From: Robinsoniella peoriensis
GTDB lineage: Bacteria; Bacillota; Clostridia; Lachnospirales; Lachnospiraceae
Direction: 5' to 3' (one strand)
DNA length: 46,107 nucleotides
NCBI RefSeq assembly: GCF_042680125.1
Contig: NZ_JBHTNY010000056.1
A program made the position numbers and the translations under genes. The notes beneath the pieces were generated by a model. That model did no database searches. It worked only from the letters and a program-made list of their open reading frames with translations, and had not been told where the DNA came from. Shown one piece after another: positions 1 through 9,335 of this stretch; position 1 is the first letter of the stretch, and every line of letters starts with the position of its first letter.

Positions 1-78
1 CCCATGCCAGTTTCCCACACCCATCTTTCCGTACACTACCTACATCTACAAAGCGTCTTAATCAGCTAAACCCAAATT
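1..78. repeat. Left copy of a ~70-bp inverted repeat found at both window ends
   Basis: Bases 9-78 match the reverse complement of 45934-46004 with only a few substitutions and one single-base indel. Similarity continues, more weakly, to base 1, so the element probably runs off the window. It fades just before the end of uxaC, giving one fairly sharp boundary near 78-80. I see no coding sequence in it. It may be the end of an insertion sequence or another multicopy element; identity unknown. Confidence 0.85.
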
Positions 79-115
79 CAAGAAATTGTTTGCTGTAGTA
101 CTAAAGCGATCGGGA

Positions 116-1522
116 TTAAACGAAAATTCCAAAATAAGCAGCCGCATTCCCATAACAGATATCCTGCACAACTTTTCCAAGGTACGCCATGTCGGATGGG
201 TATTCACCATCTTCCACCCAGGTGCCCAGTTTCCCGCATAGAATTCTTCGGAAATATTCGTGTCGCGGGAAGGATAAGAAGCTTCTAGAGTCGGTCAGCA
301 TTCCGATAAATGTGGGCAGAATTCCAACATTTGCAAGATCCTCCAGATGCTTTTCCATACCTGTTTTATGGTCGTTAAACCACCATGCCGCACCCAGCTG
401 TACCTTTCCTTTCATCTGTCCGCCCTGGAAATTTCCCGCCATAACTGCCAGCATCTCCATATCGTTGGGATTCAGGCAATACAACACAGTCTTAGGCAGT
501 TCGTCTGTTTTATCCATACTATTCAGCAATGCGCTGATATCAGGAGCATAGTGAAAATCATTCATTCCGTCAAATCCGCTGTCTGCACCTGTAATTTCAA
601 ACATTCTGGATGAATTATTGCGAAGAGCACCGATATGCAGCTGCATAACCATTTGGCGCCTGTGATATTCACGGCCAAGAGCACTTAGCAGAAAACCACG
701 GTATTTTGCATATTCCGTATCACTGATTTCTTTACCAGCCAGTTTTTTCTGATAAATAAAATCTGCCTCGTCTCCTTCAGAATACCGGTATATATTGCAC
801 TCCAGGCTGTGATCACTTACCAGACAACCCATCTGCCCAAAAAAGTCCAATCGTTCCTTTAATGCGTCCAGCAAAAGATCTATGGATGTCAGTTCATATC
901 CAACTTTTTCCCCAAGTTCTTTTACATACAGTACGAAATCATCTTTCTCCAAAGCAATCGCTCTGTCCGGACGAAAGGTGGGCATAACCTGTATTTGAAA
1001 ATGCTCGTCTCTCAGCTTTTTGTGGTATTCCAGGTCTTCCAATGGGTCATTTGTCGTACATAATGCTCTTACATTCTGCATACGAAGCAGGTTTCGAACC
1101 GAGTATTCTTTCATTCCCAGCAACTCATTGCATTTATCCCAGACCTCCTTTGCATTTTCAGGCATTAAAGGCTCATGAATATCAAAATACCGCTGTAATT
1201 CCAGATGCGTCCAGTGATAAAGTGGATTTCCAATAGCCGCCTGAATTGTTTCCGCCCAGGCTTTAAACTTCTCGTAGTCATTTCCTTTGATTCCGGTAAT
1301 GTGCTCTTCCGGAATACCAAATGCACGCATAGCTCTCCATTTGTAATGATCCCCTCCAAGCCATACCTGGGCTATGTTTTCATAACACCGGTCTTCATAA
1401 ATTTCCCGGGCACTCAGATGATTATGAAAATCAAAAATTGGCATTTCTTTTGCATAACTATGATACAGCGTTTTTGCCGTATCACTTTTTAATAGAAAAT
1501 CTTCGTCTAAAAATTCTTTCAT
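116..1522 (-). CDS. uxaC: Glucuronate (uronate) isomerase
   Basis: Isomerises D-glucuronate to D-fructuronate and D-galacturonate to D-tagaturonate, the first cytoplasmic step of hexuronate breakdown. The 468-residue length is normal for the family. The N-terminus has the amidohydrolase-type metal motif FHNHLS near residues 32-37, and the C-terminal third has the family blocks AAWWFNDH and DSRSFLSFPRHEYFRRIL. It is the last gene of a minus-strand set with uxuB and uxuA, about 110 bp behind uxuB, so it is probably co-transcribed. The stop codon lies only about 38 bp from the window-end repeat, so any further genes of the operon (for example kdgK/kdgA) would be beyond the window. Confidence 0.96.
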   Translation of the reverse strand: MKEFLDEDFLLKSDTAKTLYHSYAKEMPIFDFHNHLSAREIYEDRCYENIAQVWLGGDHYKWRAMRAFGIPEEHITGIKGNDYEKFKAWAETIQAAIGNPLYHWTHLELQRYFDIHEPLMPENAKEVWDKCNELLGMKEYSVRNLLRMQNVRALCTTNDPLEDLEYHKKLRDEHFQIQVMPTFRPDRAIALEKDDFVLYVKELGEKVGYELTSIDLLLDALKERLDFFGQMGCLVSDHSLECNIYRYSEGDEADFIYQKKLAGKEISDTEYAKYRGFLLSALGREYHRRQMVMQLHIGALRNNSSRMFEITGADSGFDGMNDFHYAPDISALLNSMDKTDELPKTVLYCLNPNDMEMLAVMAGNFQGGQMKGKVQLGAAWWFNDHKTGMEKHLEDLANVGILPTFIGMLTDSRSFLSFPRHEYFRRILCGKLGTWVEDGEYPSDMAYLGKVVQDICYGNAAAYFGIFV

Positions 1523-1633
1523 TTAATCCTCCCTGCCATTCCATAGATCGTTCTTAAAAATATTTCTACCTGGCTGGTTGTTACCGCCTTGTGGGATGCA
1601 GCCAGACAGGTGCAATGATTCTACAGGCATACT

Positions 1634-3256
1634 CTAACAGCCACTGGTTAAATTATTCAATAAGGTTCTGACAGCTCCCGGTCCTGCTGTCATTTTTTTT
1701 ACGTAATCTTCTACAAGTTCCCCCATTCCCGCATCATAAATATTTACGCCAAAGATCTTCTCATTGGACAGAATCGGTTCTAATATCGAATGAATGTCTG
1801 TCTCTTCCCCCAGCTTCAGATTCTTTATCTGAGGAAGTAAAGTATCAAGCAGAGGATCCGGACTCAGCGTAAATACATTTCCGTTATCATCGACACCACA
1901 GAGGTAACGTATCCAGCCGGCGAATACCAATGGTATCATTTTCAGATCCTCCACATTTAACTGATCGGACTTCCGATATGCTTTCACGGTTTCTCCAAAG
2001 CGGATTGCCAGCTTCTGGGAAGTATCCGTAGCAATTCTCTGAGGGGTATCCGGCATAAACGGATTTGGTATTCTTACATTCAGGACTTCATCAATAAACT
2101 TTTTCGGATCCAGAATCCCTGGATTTACCACTACAGGAAGCCCTTCCTGGTATCCGATGATTTCCACCAGTTTTTTTAAAGCGGGATCTTTCATTTCTTT
2201 GGAAATTAAATCGTATCCTAAGAGGCAGCCAAATACCGCAAGGGAAGTATGCAGTGGATTTAAACAGGTGCACACTTTCATTTTTTCTACTTTATCAACC
2301 GTCTCTCTGGAAGTAAAGATAATACCACCTTTTTGCAGATCTGGCCTTCCATTTGGAAACGCATCTTCTATCACCAGATATTCGCACTCTTCCGCATTGA
2401 CAAAGGGAGCCACATAAGTATTTTTAGAAGTTACGATCGGGTCTTGCTGTTCTACACCATCTTTTTTGAGAATTTCCTTCACAGAGGGATCCGGTCTTGG
2501 CGTAATTTTATCAATCATCGTCCATGGAAAAGATACTTTTTCTTTATTTGTTACATAATCCAGAAACCCTTTTTTTACAGTGCCGTTTTCTTCCCAAGCT
2601 CTGGCGAAAGCTGCAACTGCGTCATATAATTTGCTCCCATTGTGGGAACAGTTATCCATACTTACCATGGCTACCGGCTTTTCTTTAGACAAATATCTTT
2701 CATACAAAAGTGCAGCAACTTTTCCAATATAACTTTCCGGTTTCTTTGGACCACGCTCCATATCCACACTTACGGACGGTAACTGCTCGCCTTTTCCATT
2801 TACCAGACAATAACCTTTTTCTGTAATGGTAAAGCTGACCATTTTCAGAGAATCTTTCTGAAAGATCTCTTTTAACCTATTGAAATCCCTGTCATTTTCA
2901 CTGTCTGCAGTAAGGGATTCCACTACGCTTCCAACGACTGTTTTCTCCACGGTTCCATCTGCCTTTAAGGTAACCAGAATACTGTAGTCATCATGGGGTA
3001 CATTCATCTTCTCCACAATTTCATAGTCATAACCTTCCGCAACAACCAGTCCTCTGTCCAAAATACCTTCATTCAAAAGATTCTGCACCACATTTGCCTG
3101 AAATGCCCGAAAGATATTACCTGCTCCAAAGTGTATCCAAAAAGGGTTTTCCATCGTTTTATTTCTCACCGTTTCCCGGTCAAATTCCGGCAGTTTATAT
3201 CCCGCTTTTTCCCATGCTGCCCTATCCTGTAAACCATCTTTATTTAACTGCATCAT
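1634..3256 (-). CDS. uxuB: Fructuronate reductase (mannitol dehydrogenase family)
   Basis: NAD(P)-dependent reduction of D-fructuronate to D-mannonate. This is the step between the UxaC and UxuA reactions. The 540-residue protein has the N-terminal nucleotide-binding region with FGAGNIFRAF (about residues 43-52) and the family catalytic signature K-x5-N-x2-H, seen as KVCTCLNPLH near residues 327-336. Tagaturonate reductase (UxaB) is a close relative, but location between uxaC and uxuA favours UxuB. The gene starts 38 bp downstream of the uxuA stop codon, consistent with one transcript. The start is the first ATG of a double ATG (MMQLNKDG). Confidence 0.93.
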   Translation of the reverse strand: MMQLNKDGLQDRAAWEKAGYKLPEFDRETVRNKTMENPFWIHFGAGNIFRAFQANVVQNLLNEGILDRGLVVAEGYDYEIVEKMNVPHDDYSILVTLKADGTVEKTVVGSVVESLTADSENDRDFNRLKEIFQKDSLKMVSFTITEKGYCLVNGKGEQLPSVSVDMERGPKKPESYIGKVAALLYERYLSKEKPVAMVSMDNCSHNGSKLYDAVAAFARAWEENGTVKKGFLDYVTNKEKVSFPWTMIDKITPRPDPSVKEILKKDGVEQQDPIVTSKNTYVAPFVNAEECEYLVIEDAFPNGRPDLQKGGIIFTSRETVDKVEKMKVCTCLNPLHTSLAVFGCLLGYDLISKEMKDPALKKLVEIIGYQEGLPVVVNPGILDPKKFIDEVLNVRIPNPFMPDTPQRIATDTSQKLAIRFGETVKAYRKSDQLNVEDLKMIPLVFAGWIRYLCGVDDNGNVFTLSPDPLLDTLLPQIKNLKLGEETDIHSILEPILSNEKIFGVNIYDAGMGELVEDYVKKMTAGPGAVRTLLNNLTSGC

Positions 3257-3294
3257 GATTCCTCTCTTCTATATAATAATTTGTTTTTGATTGT

Positions 3295-4362
3295 TCATTT
3301 TTGACTTTTTACAATTGCTTCCCATAATCCGTTTAAATAGGCGGCGCCTAATGCCCTGTCATATAATCCGTAACCCGGCATTGCAACCTCACCCCAGATC
3401 ATACGGCCATGATCCGGTCTGACCGGTCCCTCAAATCCGATCTCATACAAGGCCTTCATAATTTCGTACATATCAAAAGTGCCATCACTGGAAAGATGTG
3501 CCGCTTCCTCGAAATCCGTTGGGGAATTAAATTTCAGATTTCTGACATGTGCAAAATGGATCCGGCCTTTTAGGGAGCGAATCATATCCGGCAAGTCATT
3601 TTCCAGATTTGTACCATAAGACCCCGAACAGAAAGTCACACCATTATGAGAATTATCCACCATTTTCATCATTCTTAAAATATTTTCTTTATTGATAATG
3701 ATTCTTGGAAGTCCAAATACGCTCCATGCCGGATCATCCGGGTGAATTGCCATATTAATGTCATATTTATCACAAACCGGCATAATTCTTTCTAAAAAAT
3801 ATTTCAGATTCTCAAACAGTTTTTCTGCATCTACTTCTTTATAAAGATCAAATAAATCTTTGATTTTTGACATTCTCTCCGGCTCCCAGCCTGGAAGGAC
3901 GAATCCATTGGAATCAGAATCTATGGACGCAAACATATCTTCGGGATTCAATTTATCCACTGTCTCCTGATTATAAGCCAGAACAGTAGAACCATCCGGT
4001 CTCTTTCTTGCAAGCTCTGTTCTGGTCCAGTCAAATACCGGCATAAAGTTATAGCAGACCAGATGAATATCTGCCTGCCCCAATCGTTCAAGTGTGGTAA
4101 TATAATGATCGATATATTGATCTCTGTCAGGAGTTCCAATCTTGATTGCATCATGAATATTTACACTTTCAATACCGGACACATGAAGCCCTGCTGCCTC
4201 TACTTCGTCCTTCATTGCCTGGATATCCTCTACGCTCCAGGCTTCTCCTGGAACGGAATCATACAAGGTAGTGATAACTCCTGTCACCCCCGGAATCTGC
4301 CTGATCTGCTCCAAAGTTACTGAATCATGCTTACTCCCATACCATCTCAATGTCATTTCCAT
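3295..4362 (-). CDS. uxuA: Mannonate dehydratase
   Basis: Dehydrates D-mannonate to 2-keto-3-deoxygluconate, the exit of the hexuronate branch into the KDG pathway. The TIM-barrel family pattern is clear: MEMTLRWYG at the N-terminus, IHPDDPAWSVFGLPR in the middle, then FCSGSYGTN, HVRN and RPDHGRMIWGE near the C-terminus, which carry metal and substrate ligands. The chosen start (MEMTLRWYG, 355 residues) matches the usual family N-terminus and has GGTGG about 5 bases upstream; an ATG at 4374 would add four residues. First gene of the operon, divergent from the AraC-type regulator. Confidence 0.96.
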   Translation of the reverse strand: MEMTLRWYGSKHDSVTLEQIRQIPGVTGVITTLYDSVPGEAWSVEDIQAMKDEVEAAGLHVSGIESVNIHDAIKIGTPDRDQYIDHYITTLERLGQADIHLVCYNFMPVFDWTRTELARKRPDGSTVLAYNQETVDKLNPEDMFASIDSDSNGFVLPGWEPERMSKIKDLFDLYKEVDAEKLFENLKYFLERIMPVCDKYDINMAIHPDDPAWSVFGLPRIIINKENILRMMKMVDNSHNGVTFCSGSYGTNLENDLPDMIRSLKGRIHFAHVRNLKFNSPTDFEEAAHLSSDGTFDMYEIMKALYEIGFEGPVRPDHGRMIWGEVAMPGYGLYDRALGAAYLNGLWEAIVKSQK

Positions 4363-4431
4363 AAAATCCACCATTTACCTTTCTTATTTAACTTATTCTC
4401 CCAACAAGTTACTCTCTTTTTGTTAATTCTA

Positions 4432-4459
4432 ATTATACTTTTATTTTTAAAAATTCCAA
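4432..4459 (-). promoter_or_regulatory. Probable sigma-A promoter of uxuA-uxuB-uxaC
   Basis: Reading the minus strand: -35 TTGGAA (plus 4454-4459), 16-bp spacer, -10 TATAAT (plus 4432-4437). This is about 70 bp upstream of uxuA in the divergent intergenic region. Confidence 0.65.
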
Positions 4460-4471
4460 TTGGTATAGTTG

Positions 4472-4508
4472 TTGTATACATTGCAAAACTTGCTATAATG
4501 TATTATAG
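4472..4508 (+). promoter_or_regulatory. Probable araC-gene promoter with overlapping palindrome
   Basis: -35 TTGTAT (4472-4477), 16-bp spacer, -10 TATAAT (4494-4499). A perfect inverted repeat CTATAAT-GT-ATTATAG (4493-4508) overlaps the -10 box and could be an operator. It lies between the divergent promoters, so one bound protein could control both directions. Binding is inferred, not shown. Confidence 0.55.
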
Positions 4509-4579
4509 TAAAGTTCACACCAATACGCGAATTATATAGTATGGATTTTTCGGACATACTCCAAGAAAGAAGGATTCTT

Positions 4580-5464
4580 ATGAAAAAAAACCTGCAGACA
4601 GCTTTCAGCACACGCCAGTATATGCGTTCCAAGGATTTCGAAATCTATTATTACAGTGATCTGGGACTATCCCCTGTGGAATCACACAGCCATGATTACT
4701 ATGAATTTTATTTTTTTCTGGAAGGAAATGTGAGCATTTCCATAAACGGAACACCTCATCCTGTCAAGCCCGGTGACTTTTTATTGATACCTCCCGGCAC
4801 AAAACACCATCCCTGTTTTCTGGATCAGGATAAGCCCTATAGGCGGTTCGTGCTCTGGATCAGCAAAGATTACTGCAGCCGGCTCACCAATGCCTCTACC
4901 GATTATATCTATCTGATGCAGTATACCGTTACGGCTAAACGCTATGTCTTCCATACGGAAGTAATCACCTTTAATGCGATTCAATCCATGATTTTCCGGC
5001 TTATAGAAGAAACGAGAAATGACCGTTTTGGAAAAGAATCTGAAATTTCCCTTCAGATAAATACCCTGATTCTCTACCTGAACAGACTGGTCTATGAACA
5101 GAACCACAAGAAAACCAATCCGGCCGAAAAATCCCTTTATCTGAATATATGTAATTATGTATCTGATCACCTGGAGGCAGACCTGTCACTGGAACATCTG
5201 GCACAAAAATTTTATGTAAGCAAATTTTATATTTCCCATACGTTTAAAGACAACATTGGCATATCCATCCATCAGTATATTACAAAAAAACGGCTGCATG
5301 CCTGTAAAGACGCCATCCTTGGCAGTACCCCCATCAGCAGGGTTTTTGAGCAGTATGGATTCAAAGATTATTCCAGTTTTTATCGGGCATTTAAAAAAGA
5401 ATACGGGATCTCACCAAAAGATTATAAAGAAATGTATCAGCTTTCCGATGACCTTCATCAATAA
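4580..5464 (+). CDS. AraC-family transcriptional regulator, probable control of the uxu operon
   Basis: N-terminal cupin sensor with SHSHDYYEFYFFLEG and PGDFLLIPPGTKHHP (roughly residues 35-80 of the 294). The C-terminal AraC double helix-turn-helix runs from about residue 190 (LEHLAQKFYVSKFYISHTFK, then ISRVFEQYGFKDYSSFYRAFKKEYGISPKDYK). The start at 4580 is chosen because AAGAAGG lies six bases upstream; an in-frame ATG at 4541 has no such site. Divergent orientation next to uxuA suggests it senses a hexuronate or pathway intermediate and regulates the operon. The ligand is inferred from position only. Confidence 0.92.
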   Translation: MKKNLQTAFSTRQYMRSKDFEIYYYSDLGLSPVESHSHDYYEFYFFLEGNVSISINGTPHPVKPGDFLLIPPGTKHHPCFLDQDKPYRRFVLWISKDYCSRLTNASTDYIYLMQYTVTAKRYVFHTEVITFNAIQSMIFRLIEETRNDRFGKESEISLQINTLILYLNRLVYEQNHKKTNPAEKSLYLNICNYVSDHLEADLSLEHLAQKFYVSKFYISHTFKDNIGISIHQYITKKRLHACKDAILGSTPISRVFEQYGFKDYSSFYRAFKKEYGISPKDYKEMYQLSDDLHQ

Positions 5465-5508
5465 TCATGCATACCGCTGCGCATAACTCTTTACACCTTT
5501 ACACCAAA

Positions 5509-5578
5509 ATACGGCTGCAAAATCGCTCCCAGCAGGACTTAAAACAAAGTCCAAATCTGGCTGATTCTGCAGCCGTAT
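5509..5578. terminator. Long hairpin between convergent genes, possible bidirectional terminator or structured RNA
   Basis: Outer arms ATACGGCTGCA (5509-5519) and TGCAGCCGTAT (5568-5578) pair perfectly over 11 bp. Inside, GGACTT (5535-5540) pairs with AAGTCC (5547-5552), and a CAGC/GGCTG pair is also possible. It lies between the converging araC-type gene and the P-type ATPase. There is no strong T-run on either side, so a plain intrinsic terminator is not certain. Confidence 0.55.
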
Positions 5579-5609
5579 CCACTGTTTATAATTCTATATA
5601 TATGGGAAA

Positions 5610-7991
5610 TCAACTGATACCCGTATAATGCTTTCTTAACTTATCATCTATTTTTTTAGCTATCCTATCTTTAAGTACATAGCAGAAATTAACAAATCTT
5701 GCAAATCCACGTTCCAGTACCAGCGCCATACAGATCATCGGTATTACAAAGATCACTTCCCAGCGGAAGATATCATATATTCCCAACAGCCCCGGTGCAA
5801 TCAGAATTCCTGCACAAAAAATAGCAACTACTCCAATACTCAGGACTCTTCTGAGCATATTCATTGGCTTACATACTCTAAATACCACAAGCATACTCAC
5901 CATACCGCCAACCAGCAGATTAAATGTGGAGGTCATGGTTTCATTCATACCCCAGAATGGACTTAATGCCTGAATCGTACTCATAGTAAGAACCATCGTC
6001 AATGCAGCCGGCAGTGACACCCGAAGTACATGCTTTAAGAAACCGGTGGTAGTTACACCTTCTGTCTGCTCCAGCGTTAAGATAAAACTGGGGATTCCGA
6101 TTGCCGTACTGCTGATCCAGGAGAGCTGAATCGGAATAAACGGATAAGAACGCTGTAAAAATATAAATATGACGCATAAAATGACAGAATATATAGTCTT
6201 AGTCAGATACAGCGCACTTACCTTTTCAATGTTGGTAATAATCATACGACCTTCCCGTACAATATTCTTCATCGATGCAAAATCCGAATCCAGCAGCACG
6301 ATATGGGCAACCTGTTTTGCCGCATCACTTCCTGCCGCCATGGCAATACCACAGTCTGCATCTTTCAAAGCCAGAACATCATTGACACCATCTCCTACCA
6401 TTCCCACAACCTTCTGGTTTGCCTGATAGGCTTTTACAATACTTTGTTTCTGTTCCGGGCGAACCCTGCCAAATACAGAAAACTTTGCAACTTCCTCACG
6501 AAGTTCTTCAAAGTCCTCCGGAAGCGTGGATGCATCCACATAATGCTCTCCGCCCTCCAGTCCGGCTTTCACGGCAATATTGGAAACTGTTATCGGATTA
6601 TCGCCTGAGATAACCTTAATCTCTACCTGCTGCTCTTTAAAATATGCGAAAGTATCCTTTGCCGTAGAACGGATCTGATCAGTAATAACCACAAGCCCCA
6701 CCGGGGTTACTCCTTCCACCGTTCCATCTTCCGACGATATTTTTTCACAGCCTGCAAGGAGCAGAACACGGTATCCCTGATTAGAATAACCATCCACCCG
6801 GACTTTTAATTCTTCGTCATCCCGGATTAAAAACTCAGGTGCTCCAAGTACAAATGCACCTTCCTGCTCAAACCTGATCGCTCTGTATTTACGTTCTGAA
6901 GAAAAAGGGATCTTCTCTTCCACTTTCCAGAGATTTGATTTCTTAAAACGCTGCATCAATGCATTCTGGGTAGCATTCACATCGTCAAAGGCGAATGCTA
7001 TCTCATTCATAATATTCTCAACACGGATTTCCTGCGTATCACCCAGTGGCACTACTTCCACAACCTCCAGATTACCGGTTGTAATGGTACCTGTTTTATC
7101 CAGACAGAGTACATTTACCCTGGCAAGTGCTTCAATAGCTTCCATTTCCTGTACCAGCGCACGCTGCTTCGCCAGACGCCCTACCCCCAGGATGAAAGAA
7201 ACACTGGTGAGCAATACCAGACCTTCCGGAATCATTCCAATAATACCGGCAACGGTACTGACCAGTGCGTTGGAAAAACTAATGTCATGAATGCTCTTCT
7301 GGGACCAGAATAATAATATTCCAACCGGAATAATCAAAATACCCAGAACTTTAATAATCCGTTTGATAGTACGCTGCATTTCCGACGTTGCACGTTTCTT
7401 GCTCTTGGCCTTTTTGGCAAGTTCTGTTGCATAATTTTCTTCCCCAACGTGTTCTACACGCCCGATCCCGCTGCCTGCAACCAGATAGCTGCCTGACATC
7501 AGAACATCTCCGGGTTTCTTCTTCACCGGCTTGGATTCTCCGGTAAGCATAGACTCATTTACTTCAATACCGTCAGATTCCAGTACAATACTATCTGAAC
7601 ATACCTGGTCTCCATTTTCCACAACCAGAATATCATCAATAACAACCTCATTTACCGGGATAATAATTTTAGCACCACTGCGGATTACCTTTGCTTTGGA
7701 TGCCGTTATTACCGACAGTTTATCAATCAATTTCTTTACTTTAAATTCCTGGGCAATACCAATAACCGAGTTAATGATAATAACTCCCATAAAAGTAATA
7801 TTCTTAAATTGCCCCGATATCAGTACCAATACGCCTAAAAACAAGTTTAAAAAGTTAAAATATGTCAGCGTATGGGTTTTCACAATTTCCTTTTTCGATT
7901 TGGAAATATTCGTATCTACCGTATTGACCTCACCCAGGTTAATACGTTTTTGTACCTCATCATCGTTCAGTCCCGTATAGTTGTTCGTCAT
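5610..7991 (-). CDS. CtpE-like cation-translocating P-type ATPase
   Basis: ATP-driven cation transporter of the cytoplasmic membrane, 793 residues. Core motifs in order: actuator TGES near residue 148, phosphorylation loop DKTGTITTGN near 297, hinge GDGVNDVLALKDADCGIAM near 535, then six C-terminal hydrophobic segments. There is no N-terminal heavy-metal-binding CxxC domain. The N-terminal pattern (N-x-T-TYFNFLNLFLG, then IGIAQEFKVKKLIDKL) resembles the CtpE group, for which calcium transport has been reported in other bacteria. The substrate here is inferred. It is monocistronic, with its own consensus promoter and a leader of about 90 nt in which I could not recognise a manganese riboswitch. 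Confidence 0.9.
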   Translation of the reverse strand: MTNNYTGLNDDEVQKRINLGEVNTVDTNISKSKKEIVKTHTLTYFNFLNLFLGVLVLISGQFKNITFMGVIIINSVIGIAQEFKVKKLIDKLSVITASKAKVIRSGAKIIIPVNEVVIDDILVVENGDQVCSDSIVLESDGIEVNESMLTGESKPVKKKPGDVLMSGSYLVAGSGIGRVEHVGEENYATELAKKAKSKKRATSEMQRTIKRIIKVLGILIIPVGILLFWSQKSIHDISFSNALVSTVAGIIGMIPEGLVLLTSVSFILGVGRLAKQRALVQEMEAIEALARVNVLCLDKTGTITTGNLEVVEVVPLGDTQEIRVENIMNEIAFAFDDVNATQNALMQRFKKSNLWKVEEKIPFSSERKYRAIRFEQEGAFVLGAPEFLIRDDEELKVRVDGYSNQGYRVLLLAGCEKISSEDGTVEGVTPVGLVVITDQIRSTAKDTFAYFKEQQVEIKVISGDNPITVSNIAVKAGLEGGEHYVDASTLPEDFEELREEVAKFSVFGRVRPEQKQSIVKAYQANQKVVGMVGDGVNDVLALKDADCGIAMAAGSDAAKQVAHIVLLDSDFASMKNIVREGRMIITNIEKVSALYLTKTIYSVILCVIFIFLQRSYPFIPIQLSWISSTAIGIPSFILTLEQTEGVTTTGFLKHVLRVSLPAALTMVLTMSTIQALSPFWGMNETMTSTFNLLVGGMVSMLVVFRVCKPMNMLRRVLSIGVVAIFCAGILIAPGLLGIYDIFRWEVIFVIPMICMALVLERGFARFVNFCYVLKDRIAKKIDDKLRKHYTGIS

Positions 7992-8318
7992 CTACCCATC
8001 CCTTTATCCATCGTCTCTGGTATAGTATATGTCATTCCTGTACCAAGCGCCGCTGCACTTTCGCACACGGAATAAAACTTTTACTTAATTATACTCTGGA
8101 GAAATTGCAAAGTCAATAAATGGTAATATTATTATTTCTTTAATAATAGGAAGAAAATATAAAATATATCAAAACAGGACGATCAATCATAGCCATAAAC
8201 CTCAAAAAATCACATATTTAGATAGTTTTTTATCTGTCATACTATACAAATTCTGATTATTATTATATCATAAAAGCTGATGTGCGCAATTATAACCACT
8301 ATAAAGGAGTGTTTAAAT
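7992..8318. other. Divergent intergenic region between ATPase and lipoprotein genes
   Basis: This 327-bp AT-rich stretch holds the ATPase promoter (8088-8116) and its roughly 90-nt leader. It also holds the ribosome site AAAGGAG (8303-8309) of the downstream lipoprotein gene. I find no convincing promoter for the lipoprotein gene, although several A/T-rich hexamers could serve. No further ORF or known riboswitch was recognised. Confidence 0.5.
8088..8116 (-). promoter_or_regulatory. Consensus sigma-A promoter of the P-type ATPase
   Basis: Minus strand: -35 TTGACT (plus 8111-8116), 17-bp spacer, -10 TATAAT (plus 8088-8093). Spacing and hexamers are nearly ideal. Confidence 0.8.
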
Positions 8319-9326
8319 ATGAGACATAAAAAAAATCACAGAAAATTCTTCACCTTCTTATCCGCAAGCGCCCTATTTCTACTTGTTCCAGGCTGTTCCG
8401 ATCCTGGAACAGCGGGTGTCACCAAATCCGTAATACAGGAAATCACACCTGCAAGCCCAAATGGTATTAACGTGGGGTGGTCTGTCTATACACTGGAAAA
8501 TGATTTTTTCAAACGTATGGATAAAAGTTTAAAAGAAGATGCCGGTAATCTCGGCATCACACTGCTTACCCATAACCAGAACAACGATCCGGACGAAATG
8601 CTGCGGGGCTGTAAGAGTCTGATCGCACAAGACATCGATGCTTTGGTAGTGTCTCCCTGTTATCCGGGGTATATGGAAGAAATTGTAGACCTGGCACACG
8701 AGAAAGACATACCGATTGTCATTGTAGATATTGGGGATGGCGGTTCAGACAAAGATGCCCTTATTGTATCTGACTGTACTGCCGGAGGGGAAGCCGTGGC
8801 AGAGTATGCCTTAAGTTTATTAAAAGATGCCCCATCCGATAAAAAAGAAATGGCTGTGCTGAAATGTGAATCCTCTGCCGTTTATGCCAATCGCCGCGGG
8901 GATGCCTTTATTTCAAAGGTGACGGATGCCGGATATGAGATCTCGGCAGTAGAGTACGCGAATTCCGATGAAAATATTGCATATACAAAAACAAAGAAAA
9001 TGATTTTATATCATCCGGATATTACCGTTCTTTTTGCCGAAAATGACCCAATGGCGCTGGGTGCTTCCCGCGCTCTAAAGGAAGCCGGTAAAGAGGATGT
9101 ACTTGTTTTTGGCTTTGACGGAAGCCAGCAGGCGGTTAATGCCATTGTAGAAGGCGAGATGTCCGGAACCATGCTGCAGGATTCAGAAAAAATGGGCAGA
9201 CTTGGTTTAGAAACAGCGCTTCAATTGTTAAATAAAGAAATACCGGCATATGATGAACCGGACAATAAGGTAATTTATACAGGTGGTTATCTGATTGGTA
9301 AAGATGGAGAAATGGTAAATAAATAA
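8319..9326 (+). CDS. Lipoprotein sugar-binding protein (periplasmic binding protein type 1), orphan
   Basis: Extracytoplasmic solute-binding protein of the ribose/galactose-binding (RbsB-like) type, 335 residues. It has a basic N-terminus, a hydrophobic segment and a lipobox LVPGC with Cys26. Mature-domain blocks are typical: NVGWSVYTLENDFFKRM, DIDALVVSPCYP, IPIVIVDIG, FAENDPMALGASRALKEAG and VFGFDGSQQAVNAI. The start at 8319 is set by AAAGGAG nine bases upstream. No ABC permease or ATPase gene lies nearby, so it either feeds a transporter encoded elsewhere or presents ligand to a sensor. It converges on the PHP-domain operon; the sugar is unknown. Confidence 0.9.
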   Translation: MRHKKNHRKFFTFLSASALFLLVPGCSDPGTAGVTKSVIQEITPASPNGINVGWSVYTLENDFFKRMDKSLKEDAGNLGITLLTHNQNNDPDEMLRGCKSLIAQDIDALVVSPCYPGYMEEIVDLAHEKDIPIVIVDIGDGGSDKDALIVSDCTAGGEAVAEYALSLLKDAPSDKKEMAVLKCESSAVYANRRGDAFISKVTDAGYEISAVEYANSDENIAYTKTKKMILYHPDITVLFAENDPMALGASRALKEAGKEDVLVFGFDGSQQAVNAIVEGEMSGTMLQDSEKMGRLGLETALQLLNKEIPAYDEPDNKVIYTGGYLIGKDGEMVNK

Positions 9327-9335
9327 TAAAAATAA

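Noticed and set aside
7992..8087. Manganese (yybP-ykoY) riboswitch before the P-type ATPase
   Set aside because: The ~90-nt leader shows neither the conserved loop sequences nor the paired architecture; only a weak imperfect hairpin is present.
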